From an uncultured Desulfuromonas sp. (GTDB lineage Bacteria > Desulfobacterota > Desulfuromonadia > Desulfuromonadales > Desulfuromonadaceae): 64,000 bases of DNA. Below are positions 1-8,428 of this stretch, piece by piece. Positions within the stretch are counted from its first letter, which is position 1; every line of letters begins with the position of its first letter. The stretch is taken from positions 1,972,001-2,036,000 of the forward strand of contig NZ_OY762961.1 in assembly GCF_963666745.1 (NCBI RefSeq). Reading direction: 5' to 3'. The notes under the pieces are model-generated. The model was not told where the DNA came from and made no database searches. It saw only the letters and a list, made by a program, of their open reading frames with translations. Position numbers and translations under genes: made by a program.

Positions 1-397
1 CCCGCTCGAGGCTACGATTAATCAGTTCGATACGTCTGAATTTGAGGACACACTCAATACGATCGAGTAAATCATGATTATTGAATGGTTTGAGGACATA
101 ATCGGAAGCACCGGCTTTCATCACTTCGACGGCAACCGTTTCACTGCCTTTTCCGGTAAACATGATGACGTAAACATCCGGATAGTGCTGCCGAATCTGT
201 TTTAAAACGGTCATGCCATCCATCATCGGCATCATGTAGTCGAGCAACACCAGCGAAGGAGGATGCGACTTGATACTCTCCAGCCCCTCTTTACCGGATT
301 GCGCAATGCGCACAGCATAGCCTCGGCTGCTCAAGATCATCCGACAGAGATCCAGAATTGATTTTTCGTCATCAATGACAAGAATGTGTTCCGTCAT
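1..397 (-). CDS. Response regulator receiver protein (partial, runs off left edge)
   Basis: The product is a two-component receiver domain. The first residues read MTEHILVIDDEKS, with the acidic DD pair; the phosphoacceptor Asp lies in LVLLDYMMPMMDG, the Thr/Ser switch in VIMFTGKG and the Lys in YVLKPF. After the receiver fold the reading frame continues as a charged helix (roughly KFRRIELINRSLER) and leaves the window open, so an output domain or a longer coiled coil probably follows. The ATG at 395-397 starts directly at the receiver fold. It is transcribed away from the universal stress protein gene, beyond a hairpin at 516-550. The output function cannot be told from the visible part. Confidence 0.85.
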   Translation of the reverse strand, partial: MTEHILVIDDEKSILDLCRMILSSRGYAVRIAQSGKEGLESIKSHPPSLVLLDYMMPMMDGMTVLKQIRQHYPDVYVIMFTGKGSETVAVEVMKAGASDYVLKPFNNHDLLDRIECVLKFRRIELINRSLER

Positions 398-515
398 AAA
401 CCTTGCATTCACTCTCTTTCCAATGTCTCAGAATCCGGCCCTAATTTGCGCAGAGCATAACCTGTCTGCCCTACGATTGACAACCCTGCAACAAGGTGAA
501 TCTCGCACTTTTCAA

Positions 516-550
516 ACAACAAAAGGCGACAATACGTCGCCTTTTGTTGT
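516..550 (-). terminator. Hairpin terminator downstream of the universal stress protein gene
   Basis: A perfect 15-bp inverted repeat (516-530 and 536-550) encloses a 5-nt loop. The stem is GC-rich near the loop and A/T-rich at its base, so a U-rich tract is formed on either strand. It sits 20 nt after the stop of the minus-strand stress gene and before the next minus-strand gene, which fits a Rho-independent terminator. Confidence 0.75.
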
Positions 551-570
551 TTCTTCTTTTTGAAAAGTTC

Positions 571-1014
571 TTATTGTTTAGTCACTGTCATCACCGGAAT
601 AGGTGATTTCCGCACGACTTTTTCTGCCGTACTGCCAAACAAGACATGATCAAGCCCGGAGCGGCCATGAGTTCCCATTACAATCAAATCAGCACCAAGC
701 TCTTGAGCCTGAGTGATAATTTCATTGTAGGCAATTCCAGGAACAACACGTGTTTCATACGTGTCCTCAGAGGTCATCCGTTCACGACAAAACTCATCCA
801 TCATCCGGTTAGCACCGTCCTCAATCTCTTTTTCGAGGACATCAAAGGAGATATGTGGCACATAAAAACCACGCAAATCCACCGGCTCACAAATGATATG
901 AATCAGAACCATCTTCGCTCCGCTCATGCGGCAGATCGATTGCGCATAGTCAAAAGCTTCATCAGAGCATTCGGAAAAATCCGTTGCCAGAACAATGGTT
1001 TTAAATTCTTTCAT
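571..1014 (-). CDS. Universal stress protein, UspA family
   Basis: This is a single-domain UspA protein of about 147 residues, the usual length for the family. The C-terminal half carries the ATP-binding pattern GTHGRSG followed by FGSTAEKVV, the G-2X-G-9X-G(S/T) signature of ATP-binding Usp proteins, and an early VLATDFS strand holds the conserved Asp. I chose the ATG at 1012-1014 (MKEFKTIV) because a strong GGAGG lies just upstream; an extension would add a Cys-rich stretch unlike the family. It follows a receiver-only response regulator by 19 nt, so the two are probably cotranscribed. Role: stress or starvation survival; the exact ligand is not known. Confidence 0.9.
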   Translation of the reverse strand: MKEFKTIVLATDFSECSDEAFDYAQSICRMSGAKMVLIHIICEPVDLRGFYVPHISFDVLEKEIEDGANRMMDEFCRERMTSEDTYETRVVPGIAYNEIITQAQELGADLIVMGTHGRSGLDHVLFGSTAEKVVRKSPIPVMTVTKQ

Positions 1015-1033
1015 GCCTTCCTCCCTCCTGCAG

Positions 1034-1423
1034 TTACGACAACTGCAATGCATGCGTTATCGACAGTTTTTCCAGAACCAGCTTCAGTTCGTTAAAACGA
1101 ACCGGCTTGTGAACAAAATCACACGCACCGAGGTTCACCGCTTCCAAATAGGTTTCGACTTCGCCATGAGCCGTGACCATAACCACGCAGGTTTCAGGAT
1201 AGCTCCCATGGATTTTGCTCAACAGCGACAAACCATCCATATCCGGCATGCGGATATCACTCAACACAATATTAACCGCATGCTCCTGCAAAAAGGAGAG
1301 CGCCTCGTAACCACCTGAAACGCAGGACACGTCATAGCCCACCTGCATTAATAGTTTACCGAGGCATTCACGGCTATTCTCTTCGTCGTCCACAACAAGA
1401 ATTTTATACTTGGCAAATCCCAC
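1034..1423 (-). CDS. Single-domain response regulator (CheY-like)
   Basis: The 129-residue protein is only a receiver domain: VVDDEE near the N-terminus, phosphoacceptor Asp in VLSDIRMPDMDG, switch Thr in VMVTAHGE and Lys in FVHKPVRF. No output domain follows, so it should act by protein-protein contact, like CheY or a phosphorelay intermediate. The start is a GTG at 1421-1423 preceded by AAGGAG at good spacing. It is the first gene of a likely two-gene unit with the universal stress protein downstream. The cognate kinase is not in this window in any obvious neighbouring position. Confidence 0.88.
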   Translation of the reverse strand: MGFAKYKILVVDDEENSRECLGKLLMQVGYDVSCVSGGYEALSFLQEHAVNIVLSDIRMPDMDGLSLLSKIHGSYPETCVVMVTAHGEVETYLEAVNLGACDFVHKPVRFNELKLVLEKLSITHALQLS

Positions 1424-1456
1424 TTGCTTTTCTCCTTGACATCATTTCTACATTTA

Positions 1457-1484
1457 AGACTAGCACGGAGAAGCCTTCTGTCAA
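1457..1484 (-). promoter_or_regulatory. Probable sigma-70 promoter for response regulator/usp operon
   Basis: On the minus strand a perfect TTGACA (1484-1479) is followed after 16 nt by TAGTCT (1462-1457). The predicted start near 1450 leaves a leader of about 27 nt. The rest of 1485-1663 shows nothing I can call; a run of eight T on the minus strand follows only a 3-bp hairpin near 1650 and is too weak to name as a terminator. Confidence 0.5.
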
Positions 1485-1663
1485 GCAAAGTTCAAAACGA
1501 TTTACCTCTATCATTACAGCATGTTGGAACTTAAAAGCGACAAAAACACCATACTGACCACAACGGAAAAGCCCGGAGAAACAGACAACCGCAAAAGACC
1601 TGTATTCGTCTGTATTTAAAGGCTAGAAAAACGTCCAAGGAGGGAAAAAAAACGGCAGGAAGC

Positions 1664-2482
1664 CTAAGACCAGAACTGCAAAATCTGATCAAGTAATAAA
1701 GAGAGACGATAACGTGAGGTTTCTGCGCACTGCAACACATCCTGATGGTTAAGCGCTTCAGAACTGCGCCCCGCTGCCTCATTAGTCACCAAAGAGAGCC
1801 CGACGACCTTCAGACCAAGATAACGCGCCATAATCGCTTCCGGAACCATTGACATGGAAACGACATCAGCCCCAAACCGTTCAAAAGCGCGAATTTCCGC
1901 CGGAGTTTCATAGCTCGGCCCAACAACGGCAGCCAGCACTCCTTTGGAAAGGCGCATCTGGTGTAACTGCGCCCATTGTTGCAGTTTTGGGAAAAACCCG
2001 CAGTCATAAAGGCCGGTCAGATCGACAAAAGGATCATCACTGATTCCCCTCAACGGATTATCACCCTGAAAATTCAGGTGGTCTTCAATAACGACGAAAT
2101 CTCCAGGGATCAGGGTTGGGGCAATCCCCCCCACGGCATTGGTCAGTAGAATGCGTCGACAGCCCATGGCATGGGCCAGTCGAACTGTTTGCGCCACTTC
2201 TGATGAAGACAACCCTTGATAGAGATGGAATCGCCCCTGAAAAACCAGCAACCGCTGCCCTGCCTTCGTGACAATTTTCAGTTTTCCGGCATGACCTGAA
2301 ACCTTTGGGCACGCTCGCTCTGTAAAAGAAAACAGATCACGATAATCAAAAACACATTCCGCATCAAGCGACTCCGCCCATTCTGACCAGCCGGAACCAA
2401 GGATGATCGCCGTGTCGCACGGAGCGATGTTTTCCAGAGATTTATGCCACTTCTCCGGCGGTTCAGAGCGTATTAAGATCAA
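1664..2482 (-). CDS. Purine nucleoside phosphorylase, trimeric (PNP/MTAP) class
   Basis: About 272 residues, the length of the low-molecular-mass trimeric PNP family, which cleaves purine nucleosides with phosphate to free base and ribose-1-phosphate. Visible family elements are the phosphate loop ILGSGWSEW (usually LGSGLG), the GRFHLYQG segment, TNAVGGI, GPSYETPAE, the SMSMVPE loop and VTNEAAG. The start is a TTG overlapping the TGA of the upstream TPR gene, a translational coupling arrangement. With mtnP and a PfkB kinase just upstream it forms a purine and methylthioadenosine salvage group. Nucleoside preference (guanosine or inosine) cannot be read with confidence. Confidence 0.85.
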   Translation of the reverse strand: MILIRSEPPEKWHKSLENIAPCDTAIILGSGWSEWAESLDAECVFDYRDLFSFTERACPKVSGHAGKLKIVTKAGQRLLVFQGRFHLYQGLSSSEVAQTVRLAHAMGCRRILLTNAVGGIAPTLIPGDFVVIEDHLNFQGDNPLRGISDDPFVDLTGLYDCGFFPKLQQWAQLHQMRLSKGVLAAVVGPSYETPAEIRAFERFGADVVSMSMVPEAIMARYLGLKVVGLSLVTNEAAGRSSEALNHQDVLQCAETSRYRLSLLLDQILQFWS

Positions 2483-3234
2483 GACTGGTCCTGCAGCATG
2501 TTAAGATATTCGCGTGCCTTATTGCCGCGAGCGGTGCCATCTTCCCGGTTAGCAACCTCACGAAACTGTTCGGCAGCCGCATCATTCTCGTCCAGATACA
2601 ACAAACATTCTCCGAGCATCATTCTGGCGTTGGAGTTTTCCGGCATAATTCCAACGACGCGAACAAGACGTTTGCGTGCCAGATCATGCTTGCCCATAAG
2701 CATATAGGTTTGGGCTTCCAACGTCATAATACTCGGTGAGTTCGGCGATGCTTTCAACGCCTCATCAAAAGCCAGAATGGATTTAATATAGTCCCCATTG
2801 CGCTGATAAGCGATCCCCATGCCTGCCAAGGCTCGAACCCGATTGGGGAAAAGCAGGTTATCTGCCACTTTTCGAAACAATGCGGCGGCATCCTCCCATC
2901 GCTGCATAGCCAGATACAGAGCCGCCAGATTATTTTCTACATTTGGATCGCCTGGGTTGAGTTCCAACGATTTTTTGTAGTGAGCTTCAGACAAGGCAAA
3001 TGCGCGTTTGCCAAAATAGGCTTCGGCAAGATGCGATTGAATGGAGGCGTCTCGGGAAGATAACTTCTCCGCCTTGAGCAATTCATTAAGTGCTTTGGTA
3101 TATTGCTTATTTACGAGGTAGGACTGTCCCATTTTAAAATGGGACAGAGCTTTATCTTCGGTCGTAATTTTCGGTGTGCATCCTCCGACAAGAAACACCA
3201 ACAAAAAAGCACTCATGGCAAACAGACGCATCAT
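2479..3234 (-). CDS. TPR-repeat lipoprotein (PilF-like)
   Basis: The N-terminus is a short basic/hydrophobic signal ending in LVGGC, a lipobox, so this is probably an outer or inner membrane lipoprotein. The rest is tandem tetratricopeptide repeats (about five to six), for example ALSHFKMGQSYLVNKQYTKA and AHYKKSLELNPGDPNVENN. Such proteins resemble PilF/PilW, the pilotins of type IV pilus secretins, but no pilus gene lies nearby. Two adjacent ATGs (3234 and 3231) both sit at acceptable distance from GGAG. Its stop overlaps the start of the PNP gene. It may also simply be a scaffold protein of unknown partner. Confidence 0.8.
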   Translation of the reverse strand: MMRLFAMSAFLLVFLVGGCTPKITTEDKALSHFKMGQSYLVNKQYTKALNELLKAEKLSSRDASIQSHLAEAYFGKRAFALSEAHYKKSLELNPGDPNVENNLAALYLAMQRWEDAAALFRKVADNLLFPNRVRALAGMGIAYQRNGDYIKSILAFDEALKASPNSPSIMTLEAQTYMLMGKHDLARKRLVRVVGIMPENSNARMMLGECLLYLDENDAAAEQFREVANREDGTARGNKAREYLNMLQDQS

Positions 3235-3258
3235 GATGTCTCCGATTCAGGTAAAATT

Positions 3259-4170
3259 TTAATCGATCCCGGAAAAACGTGTCAGCAGTTGGAATTTTCG
3301 AAAACGCTCTTCAATCTCTTGATATTCCAACGTCTTCATGCGCTCCAAACTGAATTTTTCAACGTTGAAAGATGCCATGACACTGCCAAAAATAATCGCC
3401 TGCCGCATTGCGGCGTCAGACTGATCGCGAACACTGGCGAGATAGCCCATAAATCCACCGGCAAAGGTATCACCAGCACCGGTCGGATCAAAAACGGTCT
3501 CAAGAGGATAGGCCGGCGCTGAAAACACGCCGTGTTCGGTAAACATCAAAGCGCCATATTCTCCCCGTTTCACCACCAATGTTTTCGGCCCCAAGGCCAG
3601 AACTTTCTGTGCCGCCTTAACCACATTGGCTTCTTCAGCCAATTGGCGAACTTCACCTTCATTGATCAGCAAAATATCGACATATTTTAACGTGTTGATC
3701 AAAGCCTCGCGCTTACCCTCAATCCAAAAATTCATGGTGTCACAGGCAATCAGCTTGGGTCGAACCACCTGTTTGAGAACATCTAATTGGAGCTCAGGAT
3801 CGATATTAGCCAAAAAGACATATTCCGCATTCAGATAAGCCTCGGGCAACTGAGGACGGAAACTGGCAAACACATTGAGCTGGGTATCCAAGGTCGTCGC
3901 TTCATTCAGGTCGTAACCATAGCTTCCAGCCCAGCGAAACGTTTTTCCCGCTGCTGTCGTCAGGCCGGTCAGGTCAATATTGCGAGAACGGAGAAAATCA
4001 ACATGTTCTTCAGGAAAATCTTCACCAACGACAGCGACCAGATTCACATCCGTAAAAAAACTTGCCGACGTAGAAAAATAAGTACCTGAACCACCCAACA
4101 CATCATCGGCCTTGCCGAACGGGGTCTCAACACTGTCAAAAGCAACGGAACCGACCACTAAAATACTCAT
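3259..4170 (-). CDS. PfkB-family carbohydrate/nucleoside kinase
   Basis: A ribokinase-fold kinase of 303 residues. The N-terminal Gly-rich motif (VLGGSGTYFS) and the C-terminal signature DPTGAGDTFAGG, with the catalytic Asp and the anion hole, are both intact. It starts 1 nt after the stop of mtnP, so it is certainly coexpressed with methylthioadenosine phosphorylase. Substrate is not evident: adenosine or a sugar such as a methylthioribose-derived product are reasonable candidates from the context, but this is inference. Related genes next to mtnP are annotated only as PfkB kinases. Confidence 0.85.
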   Translation of the reverse strand: MSILVVGSVAFDSVETPFGKADDVLGGSGTYFSTSASFFTDVNLVAVVGEDFPEEHVDFLRSRNIDLTGLTTAAGKTFRWAGSYGYDLNEATTLDTQLNVFASFRPQLPEAYLNAEYVFLANIDPELQLDVLKQVVRPKLIACDTMNFWIEGKREALINTLKYVDILLINEGEVRQLAEEANVVKAAQKVLALGPKTLVVKRGEYGALMFTEHGVFSAPAYPLETVFDPTGAGDTFAGGFMGYLASVRDQSDAAMRQAIIFGSVMASFNVEKFSLERMKTLEYQEIEERFRKFQLLTRFSGID

Positions 4171-5040
4171 CTACTTCTCCTCCAGATAACGGCCAAGCAA
4201 AAGGTCGAGGCGCTGACGGGTTGCCTCTGGGATTTGTGCCGGATCCGTCATTACGGCATATTTCAAGGCCTCGCCACAACCACAGGACGCCTTATTGCCA
4301 ATCAAGGTCGCCGCTTCGGCAACAATTTTTTTCGCCATGGCGACGTTCTGATGAATCACTGCGACAACAGCTTCGACAGAAACATCGTCATGGTCCTGAT
4401 GCCAGCAGTCGTAATCGGTCGCCAGCGCGACCGTGGCATAGCAGATTTCCGCTTCGCGGGCCAGACGCGCCTCAGGAAGATTGGTCATGCCGATCACATC
4501 GACTCCCCAACTGCGAAACACTAAGGATTCAGCACGGGTGGAAAAGTTTGGCCCCTCGATGCAGATGTAAGTGCCCCCCTTATGGACTGTCGCCCCAGCG
4601 TTCTGAGCAGCCGTGCTGATAACTTCCGATAAAGCCGGACACACCGGGTCGGCAAATTGAACATGACCGACAATTCCATCGCCAAAAAACGTTGATGCAC
4701 GCTTGGTGGTGCGATCAAAAAACTGATCAGGAATAACAATATGACCGGGCACAATCTCTTCTTTCATACTGCCGACAGCAGACACGGAAATGATTTGCTC
4801 AACCCCGAGCATTTTCATGCCGTAGATATTCGCCCGATAAGGGACTTCGGAAGGCAATAAACGATGTCCACGACCATGTCGCGGCAAAAACACCAGTTTG
4901 ACATCGCCGAGCATCCCCGTGATGTAAGCATCTGAGGGTTCGCCAAAAGGCGTCTGCAGCCGGATTTCCTCCACCTGTTGCAGATTTTCCATCTCGTACA
5001 GACCGCTGCCGCCGATTACTCCAATCACCGCTTGCGCCAT
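4171..5040 (-). CDS. mtnP: S-methyl-5'-thioadenosine phosphorylase
   Basis: Phosphorolysis of methylthioadenosine, the by-product of polyamine and N-acylhomoserine lactone synthesis, to adenine and methylthioribose-1-phosphate. Family hallmarks are IGGSGLYEM at the N-terminus, PRHGRGHRL phosphate binding, VSAVGSM, IEGPNFSTRAES, IGMTNLPEA and ATDYDCWH, which distinguish MTAP from plain PNP. Length (289) is normal. AAGGAG precedes the ATG. It leads a unit with the PfkB kinase, and a second PNP lies two genes on. A polyamine route (aguA/aguB) is elsewhere in the window, consistent with a need to recycle methylthioadenosine. Confidence 0.92.
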   Translation of the reverse strand: MAQAVIGVIGGSGLYEMENLQQVEEIRLQTPFGEPSDAYITGMLGDVKLVFLPRHGRGHRLLPSEVPYRANIYGMKMLGVEQIISVSAVGSMKEEIVPGHIVIPDQFFDRTTKRASTFFGDGIVGHVQFADPVCPALSEVISTAAQNAGATVHKGGTYICIEGPNFSTRAESLVFRSWGVDVIGMTNLPEARLAREAEICYATVALATDYDCWHQDHDDVSVEAVVAVIHQNVAMAKKIVAEAATLIGNKASCGCGEALKYAVMTDPAQIPEATRQRLDLLLGRYLEEK

Positions 5041-5124
5041 CGTCTTCTCCTTGGTTTGTCGTCTGTTATTTTATCAAAATTTTTGATCAATAAATCCAGT
5101 AGGGGTCATTTTATTCAGCGGAAA

Positions 5125-6153
5125 TCACGATTGTTTTTCCAGTTTTCCTTTGAGCTGACCGCAGGCAGCAGAAATATCCTGTCCTTTGCTGGCTCGCCGG
5201 ATGGCCACAATATCCCGATTAAGTAGATAGGTCTGAAACGCCTCAATCGTCGCTTCGTCAGGACATTTGTACAAGCTTCCCTCGTGTTCGTTAAATGGGA
5301 TCAGATTGATTTTACCGCGCAGTCCATGCATCAGTTTCACCAATCGCTTAGCATCTGCAAGAGAATCGTTGAGATCACGGATCAGGATATATTCAAAGGT
5401 GATCCGGCGATGTGAAGCCATGGGAAAGCGTCGACAGGCATCCATCAATTCCTCAATCGGATAACGTCGATTGATCGGCATCAAACGATCACGGACCTCA
5501 TTGGTGGTCGCATTAAGCGATACGGCAAGATTCACCATAATTCGCTCTCCCAGCTCCCTGATCTGTGGCACCAAACCACAGGTCGACAGGGTCACCTTGC
5601 GCGAACTGTAATCAAAACCGGCTGGCGCATAAAGAATCTTCAAAGCGCGTAGAACATTGTCTAAGTTGTGCAACGGCTCGCCCATGCCCATAAAAACAAT
5701 ATTGTTAATCGGACCTTCTTTGCCGACGGCGCACACCTGATTAACGATTTCCGCAGCCGTCAGATTACGAATAAAGCCAAAAGAACCGGTCACACAAAAG
5801 GAGCAGTCCATGGCACAGCCGACCTGGGAAGAGATGCACAACGTGGATCGATCGTTGTCCATAGGAATCCGCACCGTTTCGATACTCTGACCATCTTCAA
5901 GGCGAAACAGATATTTTCGCGTCCCGTCACTACTCGTTTCAACCACTTCCGGTTTCCAGTCGGAGATATAGGTTTTTTCCTTAAGTTCTTCACGGAGAGC
6001 CTTGGAGAGATCGGTCATCTGATCAAGGTCTGTCACTCCGCGTTTATACATCCAACGCAGTAACTGCTCGCAACGAAAGCGCTCTTTCCCCATGCCGGAC
6101 AAAAACGACAACAATTCGTCCGGGCTGAAATTTTTCAGATCTTTCTTTTCCAC
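5125..6153 (-). CDS. rlmN: 23S rRNA/tRNA adenine-C2 methyltransferase
   Basis: Radical SAM methyltransferase that modifies A2503 of 23S rRNA and A37 of some tRNAs. The cluster motif is CAMDCSFC (CX3CX2C); the glycine-rich SAM motif is VFMGMGEPL; the C-terminal catalytic Cys lies in DISAACGQL, close to the end as in RlmN. The frame is open up to a TTG at 6186, but the family N-terminus aligns from about KKDLKNFSPDEL, so I prefer the GTG at 6151-6153. Neither start has a convincing ribosome binding site, so this choice is uncertain by 11 residues. It lies upstream of mtnP with an 84-nt gap. Confidence 0.92.
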   Translation of the reverse strand: MEKKDLKNFSPDELLSFLSGMGKERFRCEQLLRWMYKRGVTDLDQMTDLSKALREELKEKTYISDWKPEVVETSSDGTRKYLFRLEDGQSIETVRIPMDNDRSTLCISSQVGCAMDCSFCVTGSFGFIRNLTAAEIVNQVCAVGKEGPINNIVFMGMGEPLHNLDNVLRALKILYAPAGFDYSSRKVTLSTCGLVPQIRELGERIMVNLAVSLNATTNEVRDRLMPINRRYPIEELMDACRRFPMASHRRITFEYILIRDLNDSLADAKRLVKLMHGLRGKINLIPFNEHEGSLYKCPDEATIEAFQTYLLNRDIVAIRRASKGQDISAACGQLKGKLEKQS

Positions 6154-6254
6154 AATGTCACTTTCATCAGAACCTCGTCGACGCAAAAAAATTGCGCGGA
6201 GAGGATATCAGCCTTCCGGCATCGTTAGACATGCCGACGACAGAATTTTGCAGG

Positions 6255-6290
6255 AACAAAAAAGCCCTCCGGATTGTATCCGAAGGGCTT
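6255..6290 (-). terminator. Rho-independent terminator of ndk
   Basis: A 13-bp stem with one mismatch (6262-6274 with 6278-6290) and a 3-nt loop, followed on the minus strand by a run of T residues. It stands 30 nt after the ndk stop codon. Confidence 0.85.
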
Positions 6291-6320
6291 CGATTACTCA
6301 AGGCTTACCGAGTGTTCTTC

Positions 6321-6734
6321 TTACAGTAACTCAAGACCGTTAAAGAAGTAAGACAATTCAAAAGCTGCCGTTTCCGGAGCGTCGGAACCATGGGTAGCAT
6401 TCTCGCCGATGCTGCTGCCAAATTCACGGCGCAGGGTGCCTTCAGCGGCTTCTGCGGGGTTCGTTGCACCCATCAGATCACGCCACTTGGCAATAGCATT
6501 GTCCGCTTCCAGTGCCATCACGACACAGGGACCACTACTCATGAAGTCGGTCAGTTCACCAAAGAAGGGGCGCTCTTTGTGAACATAGTAAAAGCCTTCT
6601 GCTTCGACCTTACTCATGTACAGTTTTTTCAGACCGACGATTTTGAAACCTTCCGCATAAATACGGGCGATGATTTTACCGGCGGAACCGGCAGCAAAGG
6701 CATCCGGCTTGACGATAGCAAAAGTTCTTTCCAT
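6321..6734 (-). CDS. ndk: Nucleoside diphosphate kinase
   Basis: Transfers the gamma phosphate of ATP to nucleoside diphosphates through a phosphohistidine. The catalytic His lies in NATHGSD, and the N-terminal [12 protein letters not shown] and the [11 protein letters not shown] segment are typical. At 137 residues it is of standard length. A GGAGG precedes the ATG. It is flanked by its own terminator and by a weakly spaced upstream region, so it is probably transcribed alone. Confidence 0.95.
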   Translation of the reverse strand: MERTFAIVKPDAFAAGSAGKIIARIYAEGFKIVGLKKLYMSKVEAEGFYYVHKERPFFGELTDFMSSGPCVVMALEADNAIAKWRDLMGATNPAEAAEGTLRREFGSSIGENATHGSDAPETAAFELSYFFNGLELL

Positions 6735-6825
6735 GCTGGGAGATCCTCCAAAATATGAACGTTAGAAATGGACTTCTTCAGAAAGCTGGCTTTTAGCATC
6801 ACCACCTTCAAAAGTCAAGTACGGA

Positions 6826-7725
6826 TCACCCCCAGAATGTCACCTGGTTGCGCCCCATCTCCTTCGAACGTTCCAGGGCCTTTTCAACACGGTCCATCAG
6901 CTGATCCATCGTCTCATTTTCCTCAATGGTCACGGCCCCGACACTGACGGTCATGGCGATCGGCAGATCCAGGCACGGCTCACGTCGGATAATATCCAAC
7001 ACCATATTCGCCACTTTCATCGTTGACTTGCGGTTTGAATAGGACAGCAGGATCATGAACTTGTCGCCTTCTATGCGACCAAGAATATCAGCACGACGCA
7101 ACGACGAGCGCAAGCGCTTGACCAGCCACTGCAAGACCTTGTCCCCCGTGGAACGGCCATAGGCGTCATTAAACTGCTTAAAATAGTCGACATCGAGAGC
7201 CAAAACAGAGAAAGGCGTCTTGTAGCGCTTAAAGCGGAACCATTCCCGGTCCATCGCATCCATAAAAGCCTGCCGGTTTGGGATACCGGTTAAAGCGTCA
7301 AGATGCGTCTGCCGCCGCAACTCACTGTTCAGCTCGCGCATCTCCAGCATCTCGGTTGCATCGGAGAACGTTTCCACAGCACCAACAACGCCGCCGCTAC
7401 TATCAAAAACAGCGCTGGTTTTAACAAAGATTGGCAAGCGACGGCCATCTTTGTGCGCGACAAACACTAATTTCTCCTGAGGCAGACCGGTATCAATGCA
7501 GGTTTTGAGCGGGCAGTAATTCTCGCAGAGCGGAACATTTTTCACATCGACATGATGGAGAGGGCCATCCTTACAAAGAGAACCCACAACATCATCTGCT
7601 GAGAAACCCGTTAATTGTTCTGCCGCTTTATTCCAATATAAAATCCGTCTTTCCGGATCAACAAAATAGACAGGCTCGGATAAATTATCCAGAATCTGTT
7701 TGTAACAGGATGAATCAATAGTCAT
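6826..7725 (-). CDS. PAS-GGDEF protein with degenerate active site
   Basis: About 299 residues: an N-terminal PAS domain (residues ~10-125), a short signalling helix (MRELNSELRRQT) and a C-terminal GGDEF domain (~140-299). The signature loop reads EGDKF instead of GGDEF, losing the first Gly and the metal-binding Glu, so diguanylate cyclase activity is doubtful. An RxxD inhibitory-site motif (RRAD) is kept at exactly the usual five residues before the loop, so c-di-GMP binding is possible. The PAS domain has four closely spaced Cys (GSLCKDG, PLCENYCPLKTC). The ATG at 7723-7725 is preceded by GAGGAA; an upstream TTG would add six residues. Confidence 0.85.
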   Translation of the reverse strand: MTIDSSCYKQILDNLSEPVYFVDPERRILYWNKAAEQLTGFSADDVVGSLCKDGPLHHVDVKNVPLCENYCPLKTCIDTGLPQEKLVFVAHKDGRRLPIFVKTSAVFDSSGGVVGAVETFSDATEMLEMRELNSELRRQTHLDALTGIPNRQAFMDAMDREWFRFKRYKTPFSVLALDVDYFKQFNDAYGRSTGDKVLQWLVKRLRSSLRRADILGRIEGDKFMILLSYSNRKSTMKVANMVLDIIRREPCLDLPIAMTVSVGAVTIEENETMDQLMDRVEKALERSKEMGRNQVTFWG

Positions 7726-7779
7726 TGTCACATTCCTCGTCAAACGAATTTCTCATGAAATTTTTTCGCTAATTAAGAC

Positions 7780-7795
7780 TGTCAATTCATTGACA
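7780..7795. promoter_or_regulatory. Inverted repeat upstream of PAS-GGDEF gene, possible operator
   Basis: The sequence TGTCAAT-N2-ATTGACA is a perfect 7-bp inverted repeat about 55 bp upstream of the PAS-GGDEF start. One arm reads TTGACA on the minus strand and could be the -35 element (7785-7780), although the -10 region is poor. A repressor or activator dimer site overlapping -35 is the simplest reading; it is not proven. Confidence 0.35.
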
Positions 7796-7838
7796 AATTT
7801 TCTTATACCACACCTTTACGATTGTCACCAGCATGATA

Positions 7839-8426
7839 TTACAGAGATTTCAATGCGCTGACAACTTTTTGCAGCGCCTGCCCCCGATGACTGATACGAT
7901 TTTTCTCATCCATAGGGAGTTCTGCCATGGTACAGCCGTGCGAAACGACCCAAAACAGAGGGTCATAACCAAAGCCCCCCTGACCTCGTGAGCTCTCAAG
8001 AATACGTCCCTCAATACGTCCTTCAAACAGCTGACATGATCCATCCGGGTCACATAATGCCATGACGCAACAAAAAGCGCCTTGCCGAGAAGATTCTGCA
8101 ACACCGGAAAGTTCTTTGAGAAGCAACAGATTATTCTCTTCATCGGTAGCATTTTCTCCAGCATAGCGGGCAGAAAAAACACCAGGACGTCCCTCTAGAG
8201 CGGTGACCTCCAGCCCGGAATCATCGGCCAGACACCGTCGTCCCGTCTGACGGGCGATGGCCAGAGCCTTTTTTCGGGCATTGTCAGCAAAAGTCGCCCC
8301 ATCTTCCTGTGCCGGGACAAGACCGGAAAAAGCATCCATGCCAATGACATCAATACCGCATTCACCGAGCAGACGACGAATCTCCTTGAGCTTTCCCTGA
8401 TTTTGAGTCGCAACAACCAACTCCAT
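7839..8426 (-). CDS. rdgB: XTP/dITP diphosphatase (non-canonical purine NTP pyrophosphatase)
   Basis: House-cleaning enzyme that hydrolyses dITP, XTP and dXTP to monophosphates. The N-terminal [12 protein letters not shown], the central ADDSGLEV and [26 protein letters not shown] and the C-terminal SHRGQAL are all family signatures. Length (195) is normal. It follows rph by 2 nt, a pairing common in many bacteria, so both are one transcription unit. Confidence 0.95.
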   Translation of the reverse strand: MELVVATQNQGKLKEIRRLLGECGIDVIGMDAFSGLVPAQEDGATFADNARKKALAIARQTGRRCLADDSGLEVTALEGRPGVFSARYAGENATDEENNLLLLKELSGVAESSRQGAFCCVMALCDPDGSCQLFEGRIEGRILESSRGQGGFGYDPLFWVVSHGCTMAELPMDEKNRISHRGQALQKVVSALKSL

Positions 8427-8428
8427 GG

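Noticed and set aside
646-1095. Long plus-strand open frames opposite the stress protein and response regulator
   Set aside because: They are antisense to genes with clear family motifs, have no ribosome binding site and resemble no protein.
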